The notes under the pieces were generated by a model. The model saw nothing but the letters and a program-made list of their open reading frames with translations, was not told where the DNA came from and searched no databases. The position numbers were made by a program, and so were the translations under genes. 64,000 bases of DNA from Streptomyces iranensis (GTDB taxonomy: Bacteria > Actinomycetota > Actinomycetes > Streptomycetales > Streptomycetaceae). Below, piece after piece: positions 15,465 through 24,003 of the stretch. Within the stretch, counting starts at the first letter, position 1; every line of letters begins with the position of its first letter. The stretch is taken from the NCBI RefSeq assembly GCF_017874715.1, contig NZ_JAGGLR010000021.1, positions 124,001 to 188,000 on the forward strand. Reading direction: 5' to 3'.

Positions 15465-16457
15465 ATGCACGGCAAGCTGCTACCGGTCGACGGCGCGCGG
15501 GTGACGACGCTGATCGACAATTCCAGCGACGCCCTGCTGCCGGACGGACGTCTCGTGAGGCGGTGGGGCCTGGCCGGGGCAGGGGCCGGCGCGCCCCTGC
15601 CCATAGCACCGGCCGGCCTGACCACCGCGGGCACCACGATCGACGTCCTCCGGGCCGAGCACGGCTTCTCGGCGATGGTGGAGATCAGCACAGGCGGTCG
15701 CAACCGGCGGATACTCTTCGACGCCGGAGCGACCACCGACGGTCTGATCGGCAATCTCGACCGCCTCGGCGTGCACCCGGACACGTTCGAGACCATCGTC
15801 CTCAGCCATGGTCACTTCGACCACGTGACCGGTCTGCACGGACTGGTACGCAGACTTGGGCGACCCGCCATGCCGGTACTGCTGCACCCCGACGCGTGGC
15901 GGCGGCGCCGGATCGCCGGCCCTGGCGGCGTGCTGGACCTTCCGACGCCCAGCCGCAGCGCCATCGAACGGGCCGGCTTCACGGTGATCGAGGACCGGCG
16001 GCCGTCCTTGCTGCTCGACGACTTCCTCCTGATCACCGGAGAAGTCGAACGCAGTACTGACTTCGAGACGGGCATGCCCGGCCACCAGGCTTGCCTCGAA
16101 GGGGAATGGGGCCCGGACGAGCTCATCGAGGACGACCAGGCCCTCGTACTCAACATACGGGGCAAGGGGCTGGTGATCCTGACCGGATGCGGACACGCGG
16201 GGATCATCAACCTCATCCGGCACGCCCAGAAAGTGACAGGAATCCAGCAGTTGTACGGGGTGCTGGGCGGCCTGCACCTGCGGTCCGGGCCGGTCGTCGA
16301 CCGGACGATCGACGAGTTGGCCGCCGAGGCGCCCGAAGTGGTGGTGCCCGCGCACTGCACCAGCTGGGCGGCACAGCAGGCGCTGGCGACCCGGCTGCCC
16401 GACGCCTTCCTGCCGAACTCGGTCGGCAGCACCTTCCTTCTGGGCGGAGAGATATGA
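15465..16457 (+). CDS. MBL-fold metallohydrolase (COG1237-like)
   Basis: 330 residues. The metal-binding motif HGHFDH lies at 115-120 (SHGHFDHVTG), with a later GCGHAGIINLI and a C-terminal VVPAHCTSW supplying further histidines. This pattern matches the COG1237 group, related to methanopterin-type phosphate synthases, whose bacterial function is mostly unknown. GAGGAGG precedes the ATG. Residues 30-50 form an Ala/Gly-rich insertion. It is divergent from the LysR gene and likely its target. Confidence 0.8.
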   Translation: MHGKLLPVDGARVTTLIDNSSDALLPDGRLVRRWGLAGAGAGAPLPIAPAGLTTAGTTIDVLRAEHGFSAMVEISTGGRNRRILFDAGATTDGLIGNLDRLGVHPDTFETIVLSHGHFDHVTGLHGLVRRLGRPAMPVLLHPDAWRRRRIAGPGGVLDLPTPSRSAIERAGFTVIEDRRPSLLLDDFLLITGEVERSTDFETGMPGHQACLEGEWGPDELIEDDQALVLNIRGKGLVILTGCGHAGIINLIRHAQKVTGIQQLYGVLGGLHLRSGPVVDRTIDELAAEAPEVVVPAHCTSWAAQQALATRLPDAFLPNSVGSTFLLGGEI

Positions 16458-16573
16458 CTTTGCCTCGGCGTCCTTCGGCCCTCGCCCGTCCAAGACCACC
16501 CATCCTTGCCGCCAACGTGCCCGCCCCTCAGGACAGCTTCCAACGGTCGATGGGTGCGGACCGCCGTCGAGAC

Positions 16574-16639
16574 CCTTGGGGCGGGAGCCTTGGGGCGGGA
16601 GCCTTGGGGCGGGAGCCTTGGGGCGGGAGCCTTGGGGCG
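16574..16639 (+). repeat. 14-bp tandem repeat, about 4.7 copies
   Basis: The unit CCTTGGGGCGGGAG is repeated four times exactly (16574-16629), followed by a partial CCTTGGGGCG. It lies in a 455-bp stretch (16458-16912) without a gene. Exact copies suggest recent slippage expansion; it is too short and uniform for a CRISPR array. Confidence 0.9.
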
Positions 16640-16671
16640 AATTTCAACGGTGATTCGAGCGAGTTGAAATT
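16640..16671. repeat. Perfect 9-bp inverted repeat directly after the tandem repeat
   Basis: AATTTCAAC at 16640-16648 and GTTGAAATT at 16663-16671, with a 14-base spacer. It is AT-rich in a GC-rich setting, so it stands out. It could be an operator for a regulator acting on the downstream secreted peptide (241 bp away) or a weak terminator for the metallohydrolase gene. Confidence 0.6.
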
Positions 16672-16912
16672 CACTGATTCGGGAACAACAAGACCTTCCT
16701 ACGAGATCATGTCGAGAGATTCCGCAGCACCGAAAGGCTCGCGGCGGCTACTTACGAATTGGCTCGGTAATTCCGTATAGGCCGAGGAAATCGGATGACA
16801 CGACAGGGAAATTCCGAGAAGTATTGCGTCGCCGACAGCTCGATGACTACGATCGAACTCAGTAGTTAGCGGCCATCGCTATCTGCTGAAACCATCTTCG
16901 AGAGAATGTATT

Positions 16913-17128
16913 TTGCTTCGCAAGGCATTGATCACGCTCGGATGCGTGGCGGCGATCGGAATGGCGGGTACGGCTTCGGCTTCGGCGGATGCTTCGCGGT
17001 ATATCGCGTCGTACCCCACACATGAGCAGTGCGTAAGGGCAGCGCATATGCTCACCGGCGGCGGCACCGGCGAGAGCTGGAGCTGCCGGTCGAACAACGG
17101 CGGTCCGTATAAGCTGTACGTTTGGTGA
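16913..17128 (+). CDS. Small secreted peptide, 71 aa
   Basis: Starts at TTG 16913 with MLRKALITLGCVAAIGMAGT, a clear Sec signal peptide with likely cleavage after the Ala-Ser-Ala region near residues 22-26. The mature part is about 45 residues and holds two Cys (QCVRAA and WSCRS) that could form a disulfide; it ends PYKLYVW. GAGAG upstream fits a ribosome site. Small secreted proteins of this type are common in Streptomyces and mostly unstudied. I do not recognise a function. Confidence 0.6.
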   Translation: MLRKALITLGCVAAIGMAGTASASADASRYIASYPTHEQCVRAAHMLTGGGTGESWSCRSNNGGPYKLYVW

Positions 17129-17297
17129 CGTGGGCAGTTTGCTGCCGGACCAGCGAGTGACCTGTAAACGCGGATGAACCAAGGCGCGTGAAGTGCCTTG
17201 GCCCGCTTTCAACGCTCATAGTGGAGCCCGCCCGAAAAGGTGGGTGCGTGGGGGAAGTGGGAGATTCCGAGGGCCCCGGGGGAGCCGCCGTCTGGCT

Positions 17298-17697
17298 CGT
17301 GAGCGGGAGGCATACTCCCAGCTCATGAAGTAGGGCTACAGCAACACGGAAGCCTGCCGGGTCCTCGGTATCAACCGGCGGACCGGTAAGAGACGGCGCA
17401 ACAGCTGGCACATGCCGAACAGCGGGAAGCCGAAGCCTCCGATCCACATGGCGGCTTCGGCTTCTTCCGGCCTATCCAGGTGCCTGCGCGCGAAGAGGAT
17501 CGCATCCACATAGCCGACCCGAGTTCATCCAGTACCACCTCGCCATGCGGTGGAGCCCTGAACAGATCTGTCACGCTCTGCGCAGGCTCTTTCCCGACAC
17601 CGGCCGGGCCCGGCGCCGGCCGCACCGCCAGTCCTACAAGCGACTGCCTCGCAACATTCCGCACATGGTGATGATCGCTTTTCCGTTGGGAGCGTGA
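17298..17697 (+). pseudogene. IS30-family transposase remnant
   Basis: In several frames the plus strand encodes REREAYSQLMK, then after an in-frame TAG GYSNTEACRVLGINRRTGKR, then VPAREEDRIHIADP, then YHLAMRWSPEQICHALRRLF. These are successive blocks of IS30-type transposases (N-terminal helix-turn-helix, 'SEEDRIHIADRLR', 'MRWSPEQI'). At least two frameshifts and one stop are present, and the DDE catalytic half is missing. No terminal inverted repeats were found. Confidence 0.75.
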
Positions 17698-18249
17698 ACA
17701 ACTCGGCCGCCTGTTCACGCTGCACGCGGACGGCCGGGCATCCCCGCCACGATCGACGTCACCGCCCGGGAGCTGAGCGGCTAAACCGCGGCATCGGCCC
17801 GGATCTCGTCGAGGATGGAACGCGCGCCCTGGCCGATAAGCTCTCCGGCCAGGGCCTCCCCGAGCTTCTCCGGCTCTCCGAACGACCAGGATGGCGAGCC
17901 GGATAGCGACCCCGATAGCGAGCCGGAAACCTGGCGGGTCCCGTCCATCCACGCCGTTGGGTGAGCTGTGGAACCTGACCGCTCTGACGGCTGGCTGCCG
18001 GGCCACCGGCCGCTGGACCAGCCTCCTGGCCGTAAGCCCCTCAACCTCACCGGTGGCGTCGGCTCCCCCGCCAACGCCACCGCTCTGCGCTGACCCCCAA
18101 CGACCCCGCGGGCACGTCGGTTGATGGAGCGTCAGCGATTCGTTAGTGGCGCGCTAATGGAACGGTAGCGGTCACCGGCAGGGTGAGTGGCACACCGAGC
18201 GAAACGTCGCCGGGCGCAGTACTCCGCTGATGACGAAGAGGGTCATTCC
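17698..18249. other. Remnant-rich intergenic stretch
   Basis: A short minus-strand frame at about 17781-17890 encodes LGEALAGELIGQGARSIL, which looks like the tail of a larger enzyme, possibly porphobilinogen deaminase. There is no start or upstream domain, so it is a fragment at best. The rest shows no gene. The last 100 bp should carry the promoter of the lipoprotein gene. Confidence 0.35.
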
Positions 18250-18912
18250 ATGCTTATCACCCGCTCCCGGATCCGTACGTTCGCCAGTGCAAGTCTGTTG
18301 GTGACGGCCGCGATGTTCGCCACCGCTTGTCAGAACTCGGACGACACGAGTAGCGGGTCCAGTGACTCGTCCGCCTCCGCCGAGGCGGACACCGGCAAGG
18401 ACAGCGCCTCTGGCTCGGAGGCCGGGTCCTCCGATGGGAAGGACAACGGGGCCCAGGACGGCTCCGGCGCCGACACCGGGAATGGTGAGCGGAGCAAGGT
18501 CGGGCAGGCGTGCGGGGCCAATGACATCTCCTGGAGCACCAGGGAGGAGACGCAGGCCGGCGGGTACATCCTGGTCATCGCGAAGGCCAAGCCGGGGATC
18601 ACCTGTGTGCTGCCCGCCGCGCTTCCCACGGTGGCCTTCGGGTCGGACGGTACCGAGGCGGGTCCCGCGGAGCAGGCCGTCGGGGAGGCGGTCACGCTGG
18701 GCAAGGGAACGACCGCCTATGCCGGGGTGAACCCCAAGACCACCAACGAAGACGGCGGCAAGGAGCTGGACAGCATCATCGTCGGGGTCGGTGCTGAGGA
18801 CCCCAACCCGGTCTCCCTGCCGGTCGGCACCATGACCGTCGACAAGCCCATCGTCACCAACTGGCACACCTCCGCGGCGGATGCCGTCCCCTTCGGTGGA
18901 ACGGACCAGTAG
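18250..18912 (+). CDS. DUF4232-like lipoprotein
   Basis: 220 residues. The signal peptide has lipobox-like TAC (MFATACQNSD), so the protein is anchored outside the membrane. A Ser/Asp/Gly-rich linker covers residues 30-80. The C-terminal beta-rich domain has two cysteines (QACGAND and GITCVLPA), as in DUF4232 proteins. GAGGG lies before the ATG. DUF4232 proteins are abundant surface proteins in Streptomyces with no proven function. Two further members occur at 29922 and 34044. Confidence 0.7.
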   Translation: MLITRSRIRTFASASLLVTAAMFATACQNSDDTSSGSSDSSASAEADTGKDSASGSEAGSSDGKDNGAQDGSGADTGNGERSKVGQACGANDISWSTREETQAGGYILVIAKAKPGITCVLPAALPTVAFGSDGTEAGPAEQAVGEAVTLGKGTTAYAGVNPKTTNEDGGKELDSIIVGVGAEDPNPVSLPVGTMTVDKPIVTNWHTSAADAVPFGGTDQ

Positions 18913-18972
18913 CCATAGGGGGTCGGCTGTGCACCGCGGTTTTCTCGCAGCAACAACGTTAGGAGTTCGTAG

Positions 18973-19716
18973 ATGCTTCGCAAACGGTCACGCCTGATCG
19001 CCGCGCCGATCGCGGCTGTCGCCCTGACCCTGACTGTCGCCGGTTACCACGCCAGTGCGGCCGGGTCGTCGCCCTCGGGCGACGCGGGACAGTCGAAGGT
19101 CACCAAGGCGGCGGGCCCGTGTCTGGCCGATGCCACGACGCTGGTCGGCGATCTGGACGGCGACGGCCACCCGGACAAGATCGCGAATCCTGGGCACACC
19201 GGCACCAAGATGACCATCCAGTGGGGGGCCGCGGACGGCTCGTTCGGCGCGAAGCAGTCCGTCAGCGAACTTCTCGGCGCGAAGAAGGGGGAGGTCGCGT
19301 CCGCCGCGGTCGCCGACTTCCAAAACGATGGCACCCTGGACATGATCGTCAACATCGTCGAGCCGTCCGGCGGGGACGACCCCTCGACGGCGCGCGTCGC
19401 GGAGTACCGCCCCGGCCCGCTCAAGCGGTCGAACCTGGGCTCCACCGACTCCCGGCACTCCGACATCGGCGACCACGGCGAGGTCCAGCAGCTCCGGATC
19501 GCCAACTACGGCGACGACCCGTACCCGGACCTCGCGATCCTCAACAACTCCGGTGACGGGCAGTTGGACCGGGACGTGCGTCTGTCGTACGCGGGCAGCG
19601 GCCCCGGGGACTTCGACTACGCGCTGAAGGAGAAGTACGGCGAGTTCGGGACCACGGCCGAGCCGCCGGCCATGCCCAGCGACGGCTGGAAGCAGTTCTA
19701 CGAGCCCTGCTCCTGA
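18973..19716 (+). CDS. Secreted FG-GAP/VCBS-repeat protein
   Basis: 247 residues with a Sec signal peptide (MLRKRSRLIAAPIAAVALTL). The calcium-binding-like loop DLDGDGHPDKI near residue 57 and VADFQNDGTLDMIVN near 115 are FG-GAP/VCBS repeats, and NYGDDPYPDLAI is a third. Such repeats build a small beta-propeller that binds proteins or sugars outside the cell. The protein has only about three to four repeats, fewer than a full seven-bladed propeller. It follows the lipoprotein gene by 60 bp on the same strand and may be co-transcribed. Confidence 0.7.
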   Translation: MLRKRSRLIAAPIAAVALTLTVAGYHASAAGSSPSGDAGQSKVTKAAGPCLADATTLVGDLDGDGHPDKIANPGHTGTKMTIQWGAADGSFGAKQSVSELLGAKKGEVASAAVADFQNDGTLDMIVNIVEPSGGDDPSTARVAEYRPGPLKRSNLGSTDSRHSDIGDHGEVQQLRIANYGDDPYPDLAILNNSGDGQLDRDVRLSYAGSGPGDFDYALKEKYGEFGTTAEPPAMPSDGWKQFYEPCS

Positions 19717-19731
19717 TCCTGACCGCAACTG

Positions 19732-19763
19732 GGCGCCGCCGGTCCTCTGGGCACCGGTGGCGC
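19732..19763. terminator. Bidirectional hairpin between convergent genes
   Basis: GGCGCCGCCGGT and ACCGGTGGCGCC pair with one G-T. The hairpin lies between the secreted protein gene and the convergent regulator gene. A short CGCCCGGCGTCGTCGG tandem follows. Confidence 0.6.
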
Positions 19764-19801
19764 CCGGCGTCGTCGGCGCCCGGCGTCGTCGGCGCCCGGC
19801 T

Positions 19802-20983
19802 TCAGGTGTTCTCGCGGTTGTTGAGGATGTCCAGGATCCGGCCCGCGTGGCCGTGGCCCAGGCGGGGAGTCTCCGCGTCGGCCGTAGGCCGGGAAGTGGA
19901 CGGGGCGCGGTAGACGTAGCCGATGCCGCGGGCCGAGACGATCGCGTCGCCGCCCAGCGGCGTGGCGTCGAGCTTGCGTCGCAGCCGTGAGACGGCGAAC
20001 TTCACCCGGGTGGAGGCTCGCCCGCCGGGGTCGTTCCAGGCCGTGGCCAGGAGATGCTCGAAGGGCTGTACCTTGCCCGCGTTGCGCACCAGGCAGTTCA
20101 GCAAGCGGAACTCGACGGGCGTCAGCTGCAGCGGTTTGCCCACGACGTGGACCTCCGCGCTGAGGGAGTTCAGGCGCAGCAGCCCGTCCTCGTAAACCGG
20201 TTCCTGATTCTCCGTGCTGCCATGGCGGCGCAGTACCCGTGCCATGCGTGCCAGAAGCTCCTTGGGGCTGAACGGCTTCACGATGTAGTCGTCGGCGCCC
20301 GCGGCGAGGCCGATCACGAGGTCCTGGTCGTCGGATCTCGCCGTCAGGAAGATCACCGGGATGTCACTGACGCTGCGCAGGCGACGCAGTACCTCGATTC
20401 CGTCGATGCCCGGCAGCATGATGTCGAGCAGGACCAGATCAGGACGTCGCGCGTATGCCTCGCGGAGGCCGGTGGATCCGTCGAGCGCATGGCTGACCTC
20501 GTAGCCGCCGAGCTTTGACAGCATCATCCCGATAACGGTGACCATGGCCTCGTCGTCCTCGATCAACAGCACCCGGGGACGGCGACGTGTCGGCGGCTGT
20601 GGCTGTGTCTGTGGCTGTACCTGCGGCTGTGGCTGTGGTTGTGCGGTGTCCCGGTCGGTCAGTCGGACCGTTCTGACATCACGGGCCGACACTCCCTGGC
20701 CGACCAGGAAGTCCAGAGCCACCTCGTAGCACGTGTCGCACAGCCGGGTCTCACGGCGGTTCAGCACGATGGCGAAGCGCGCCGTCCGGCCACAGGCGTG
20801 GCCGGCGATGTCCGTCGCACAGGGGCCCGCCGTGAGAGCGGAGACGTTCTCCGCCCGGCGCCGGGTCCGGCGGGCGGCCGACCGGCAGGTGTCGGAGCAG
20901 TAGCGGCGGCGCCGCCCCACCTTGGCGGGCGTGGGCAGCGGCGATCCGCACTCCTCGCAGCGGTCTGCGGCGGCGTCATCCAC
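19802..20983 (-). CDS. OmpR-family response regulator with N-terminal cysteine-rich region, orphan
   Basis: 393 residues. Residues 9-33 carry C9-x2-C12 and C29-x3-C33, and a second cluster ends with LCDTCY near residue 84; both look like zinc ribbons. A Gln/Pro repeat linker (residues 115-133) leads to a receiver domain (about 135-250, with VLLIEDDEA, the phospho-Asp in LVLLDIMLPG and the Lys of VKPF) and a winged-helix output domain (about 265-360). No histidine kinase gene is adjacent. Zinc-finger fusion to an OmpR regulator is unusual; the finger might sense zinc or redox state, or add DNA contacts. Confidence 0.85.
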   Translation of the reverse strand: MDDAAADRCEECGSPLPTPAKVGRRRRYCSDTCRSAARRTRRRAENVSALTAGPCATDIAGHACGRTARFAIVLNRRETRLCDTCYEVALDFLVGQGVSARDVRTVRLTDRDTAQPQPQPQVQPQTQPQPPTRRRPRVLLIEDDEAMVTVIGMMLSKLGGYEVSHALDGSTGLREAYARRPDLVLLDIMLPGIDGIEVLRRLRSVSDIPVIFLTARSDDQDLVIGLAAGADDYIVKPFSPKELLARMARVLRRHGSTENQEPVYEDGLLRLNSLSAEVHVVGKPLQLTPVEFRLLNCLVRNAGKVQPFEHLLATAWNDPGGRASTRVKFAVSRLRRKLDATPLGGDAIVSARGIGYVYRAPSTSRPTADAETPRLGHGHAGRILDILNNRENT

Positions 20984-21185
20984 GTGCGGCCCTCCTCCTC
21001 AAGCTCCTCCTCAACCGTCCTCGACCTCCGTCGCGACGCAGAGCACGTAAAGAACGTTGAGCACGTAATCCGTTTCGTGCCGCGACTCAGGTGCGAAAGA
21101 GTTAGCGTCTCTTGGTTCTTCCGTACGTGTGCAGTTTCCTGGAATTGTGCGGCCCGGCCGCCTCGCGACAGCCGGGCCCGGGGAG

Positions 21186-21464
21186 TCACGATCGCCTGTG
21201 CTGTCCGGCGTCGACGATCCGCTCCCCCATCGCGCGGAGAGCCCTCGCCACTATGGCGAGGGCCTCGTGCTGAGCCAGGACGGCGACCGCGTCCAAGACA
21301 CCGGACACAATGCACAGCCCCACCCCCCACGAGGTGCTCTCCCGCAGGCACCACCTCCCAGCCGACGACTCGGGCTCAAGGGCGCGGGCGGAGTTCCGTT
21401 CCGTCCCTCCCCCGTTCTCCTCCGTGTCCGTGTCGGGGCTGTCCGGCTCGGGGGTTCGGCACAT
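21186..21464 (-). CDS. Hypothetical small protein, 92 aa
   Basis: From ATG 21464 (MCRTPEPDSPDTDTEENGGG), with an excellent GAGAGGAGG eight bases upstream. The first 35 residues are acidic and disordered; residues 45-85 form amphipathic helices (VGLCIVSGVLDAVAVLAQHE, then ALRAMGERIVDA). It is easily missed because longer frames overlap it. It lies between the orphan regulator and the MMPL gene, divergent from the latter. No family recognised. Confidence 0.55.
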   Translation of the reverse strand: MCRTPEPDSPDTDTEENGGGTERNSARALEPESSAGRWCLRESTSWGVGLCIVSGVLDAVAVLAQHEALAIVARALRAMGERIVDAGQHRRS

Positions 21465-21687
21465 CGGGCGACCTCCTCTCGACAGCGACCGCGACCATCG
21501 CGAGCTGTCGCGACTCGCACGCGGTGGCCATGCCGCGTCGGAAGCCGATCGGCGTGTCCTCCCCCTCACCCAGGGTGATGCGCTCACAGTGCGGCCTGCC
21601 GACGCGCCCCCGCAAGGCACCGCAATCAACGTAGCTTCGGCACCATCGCGTTGGCCGCGCCTCGCGCCGGGTGCGTCAGTAGCCGTA

Positions 21688-21709
21688 CCGTCCACCGATC
21701 GGTGGACGG
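21688..21709. promoter_or_regulatory. Perfect 22-bp palindrome before the MMPL gene
   Basis: The half-site CCGTCCACCGA is followed directly by its exact complement, ending 57 bases before the ATG of the exporter. Length and symmetry fit a TetR-family operator. No TetR gene is adjacent in the window, so the regulator would be encoded elsewhere. Confidence 0.7.
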
Positions 21710-21766
21710 GAAGTTCAACCGGGTACCTCTGTCGGCCAACTGCGCCGCCCAGCAAGGCTTTCTGGC

Positions 21767-23998
21767 ATGAAATCACTCACTGTGCGCATGGCGCGCTGGA
21801 GCGCTCGGCACCCCTGGCGGGCCATCGTCGGCTGGCTGGTGTTCGTGGCGCTGTGTCTGGGGGCCGGGAGTGCCGTCGGGACACACAGCGCGACGACGGC
21901 CGACTACCGGGTCGGCGAGGCCGGGCGGGCGGAGGCGCTGGCCGCCGAGGGGGGTCTGGAGCGCCGGGCCACCGAGCAGGTGCTGATCTCCGCCCCGTCG
22001 GGCGCCCTCGACCGGGACGCGGCCGAGGCCGCCGCCGGGGATCTGACCGCCCGGATGGAGCGGCTGCCCGAGGTCGCGGGCGTCGCCGACCCGCAGCTGT
22101 CCCGGGATCGCCGGATCCTCATGGTCGAGGTGGCGCTGAAGGGCGAGGAACGGGATGCGAAGGACAAGGTCGACGCGCTGACCGGACAGACCGGCGCCGT
22201 GGCGAAGGCGTATCCGGGGCTGCGGCTGGAGGAGACCGGAAGTCCCTCCATCAGCAAGGGGGTCGATCAGCAGCGCGGCGACGACCTGGCGCTCTCCGAG
22301 AAGATCACGCTCCCCATCACCCTGATCACCCTGTTGGTCGTCTTCGGATCCGTGACCATGGCGGGGGTGCCGCTGCTGCTCGCGCTGTCGTCCATCGCGG
22401 CGGCCATCGGGCTCTCGATGGTGGCCTCCCATGTCTCTCCCGACGCCGGGGTCGGCACGAACGTCATCCTGATGATCGGCCTCGCGGTCGGCGTCGACTA
22501 CTCGCTCTTCTACCTCAAACGGGAGCGCGAGGAGCGCGCCCGCTCGGGCGGCCGGCTGAGCTCCGAGGCGCTGGTGGACATGGCCGCGGCGACCTCGGGC
22601 CGGGCCGTCGTGGTCTCCGGGCTCGCGGTCGTGGCCTCCACCGCGACGCTGTATCTCGCCTCCGACGTCATCTTCTCCTCGCTGGCCACCGCCACGATCG
22701 TGGTCGTCCTGGTCGCGGTGGCCAGCTCGCTCACGGCGCTGCCCGCGATGCTCGTCAAGCTGGGCGAACGGGAGGAGCGCGGGGCGCGGCGCCGTGCCGG
22801 CCGAGGAAAGCCCGCGCGCCGGACCCGGGGCAACGGCGGTGGCCGCGTATGGGCCGCTCTGCTGCGCCCCGCGAGCCGGCACCCCTTGGCCACCCTGTGC
22901 GTGTCCGTACTCGCCCTGCTCGCGCTCGTCATCCCGTTGGCCGGGTTGAAGATCACGGAGATGAGCCGGGACACCCACTCCCGCGACATCGCCGCCATGC
23001 GGGTGTACGACCGGCTCAACGAGGCGTTCCCGGATCAACGGGTCACCCACCAGGTCGTCGTACGTGCCGACGCCGGGCGATCCGGCGAGGTCGGCGGGGC
23101 GCTGCGGGAGCTGGCCCGGCGCGCCGACGCCGACCCGCTGTTCACCGGCGCCTCACCCGTGCGGACCTCCGCCGACCACCGGATCAGTACGCTCGAGCTG
23201 AGGGTGCCGTACCTGGGCAACTCCGACCAGGCGTACGACTCCCTCGACCACCTGCGCGAGGACTACCTGCCCGCGACCGTCGGCCGGGTCGGCGGGGCGG
23301 AGTTCGGAGTGAGTGGCGACGTCGCCCGGTACGCCGACTATCCCGCGCACCAGAACGGCAAACTCCCGCTGGTCCTCGGGGCGTTGCTGCTGGTGACCTT
23401 CGCGATGACCGCGTACGCCTTCCGCTCGCTGGTGCTGGCTCTGCTCGGGGTCCTGCTGAATGTGCTGTCCGCGGCGGCCGCGCTCGGTCTGCTCGTCCTG
23501 GTCTTCCAGGGGACCTGGGCCGAGGGGCTGCTGGACTTCCACTCCACCGGTTCGATCGGATCGCGCGTACCGCTGTTCCTCTTCGTGATCCTCTTCGGGC
23601 TTTCGATGGACTACCAGGTGTTCGTGGTGAGCCGCATCAGGGAGGCCGTACTGGCGGGCGCGGCCACGAGGCAGGCCGTGCTGGACGGCATCCGGAGGTC
23701 GGCGAGTGTGGTGACGAGTGCCGCGGTGGTGATGACGACGGTCTTCGTGAGCTTCGTCTTCCTCCACATCATCGAGATGAAGCAGATCGGCTTCGTCCTC
23801 GCGGCGGCCGTGCTGCTCGACGCCTTCATCGTCCGGATCATGGTCCTTCCGGCGGCGATGCTGCTGCTCGGTGAGGCGAGCTGGTGGCCGTCGCGGGCGG
23901 CGGGTCGGGCGACGGAGCGGGCGGCGGGTCGGGCAACAGAGCGGGCGGCGGCTTCGGCCGACACGGCCGACGGACGACCGGCGGTCGACGTACGTTGA
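21767..23998 (+). CDS. MMPL-family RND-type transporter
   Basis: 743 residues. One N-terminal membrane helix is followed by a first external loop (about 35-180), then a five-helix bundle including GTNVILMIGLAVGVDYSLFY, a cytoplasmic Arg-rich linker (about 335-365), and a second half with the same layout (SMDYQVFVVSRIRE). This duplicated architecture is that of MMPL/RND exporters of lipids or drugs, driven by the proton gradient. The C-terminus has a GRATERAA repeat. A perfect palindrome lies upstream. It is followed after 5 bp by a two-component system, possibly one operon. Confidence 0.9.
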   Translation: MKSLTVRMARWSARHPWRAIVGWLVFVALCLGAGSAVGTHSATTADYRVGEAGRAEALAAEGGLERRATEQVLISAPSGALDRDAAEAAAGDLTARMERLPEVAGVADPQLSRDRRILMVEVALKGEERDAKDKVDALTGQTGAVAKAYPGLRLEETGSPSISKGVDQQRGDDLALSEKITLPITLITLLVVFGSVTMAGVPLLLALSSIAAAIGLSMVASHVSPDAGVGTNVILMIGLAVGVDYSLFYLKREREERARSGGRLSSEALVDMAAATSGRAVVVSGLAVVASTATLYLASDVIFSSLATATIVVVLVAVASSLTALPAMLVKLGEREERGARRRAGRGKPARRTRGNGGGRVWAALLRPASRHPLATLCVSVLALLALVIPLAGLKITEMSRDTHSRDIAAMRVYDRLNEAFPDQRVTHQVVVRADAGRSGEVGGALRELARRADADPLFTGASPVRTSADHRISTLELRVPYLGNSDQAYDSLDHLREDYLPATVGRVGGAEFGVSGDVARYADYPAHQNGKLPLVLGALLLVTFAMTAYAFRSLVLALLGVLLNVLSAAAALGLLVLVFQGTWAEGLLDFHSTGSIGSRVPLFLFVILFGLSMDYQVFVVSRIREAVLAGAATRQAVLDGIRRSASVVTSAAVVMTTVFVSFVFLHIIEMKQIGFVLAAAVLLDAFIVRIMVLPAAMLLLGEASWWPSRAAGRATERAAGRATERAAASADTADGRPAVDVR

Positions 23999-24003
23999 TC
24001 GGT

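Noticed and set aside
16574..16639. CRISPR-like repeat
   Set aside because: The 14-bp units are directly joined without spacers and there are no cas genes.
17893..18093. Short plus-strand frame ending in a Gly/Pro-rich tail after the IS30 remnant
   Set aside because: No ribosome site, no codon bias and no recognisable pattern; not annotated as a gene.
21310..23874. Long plus-strand frame overlapping the MMPL gene in another phase
   Set aside because: The MMPL frame has membrane helices and correct third-position GC; the other frame is Arg/Gly-rich without structure.
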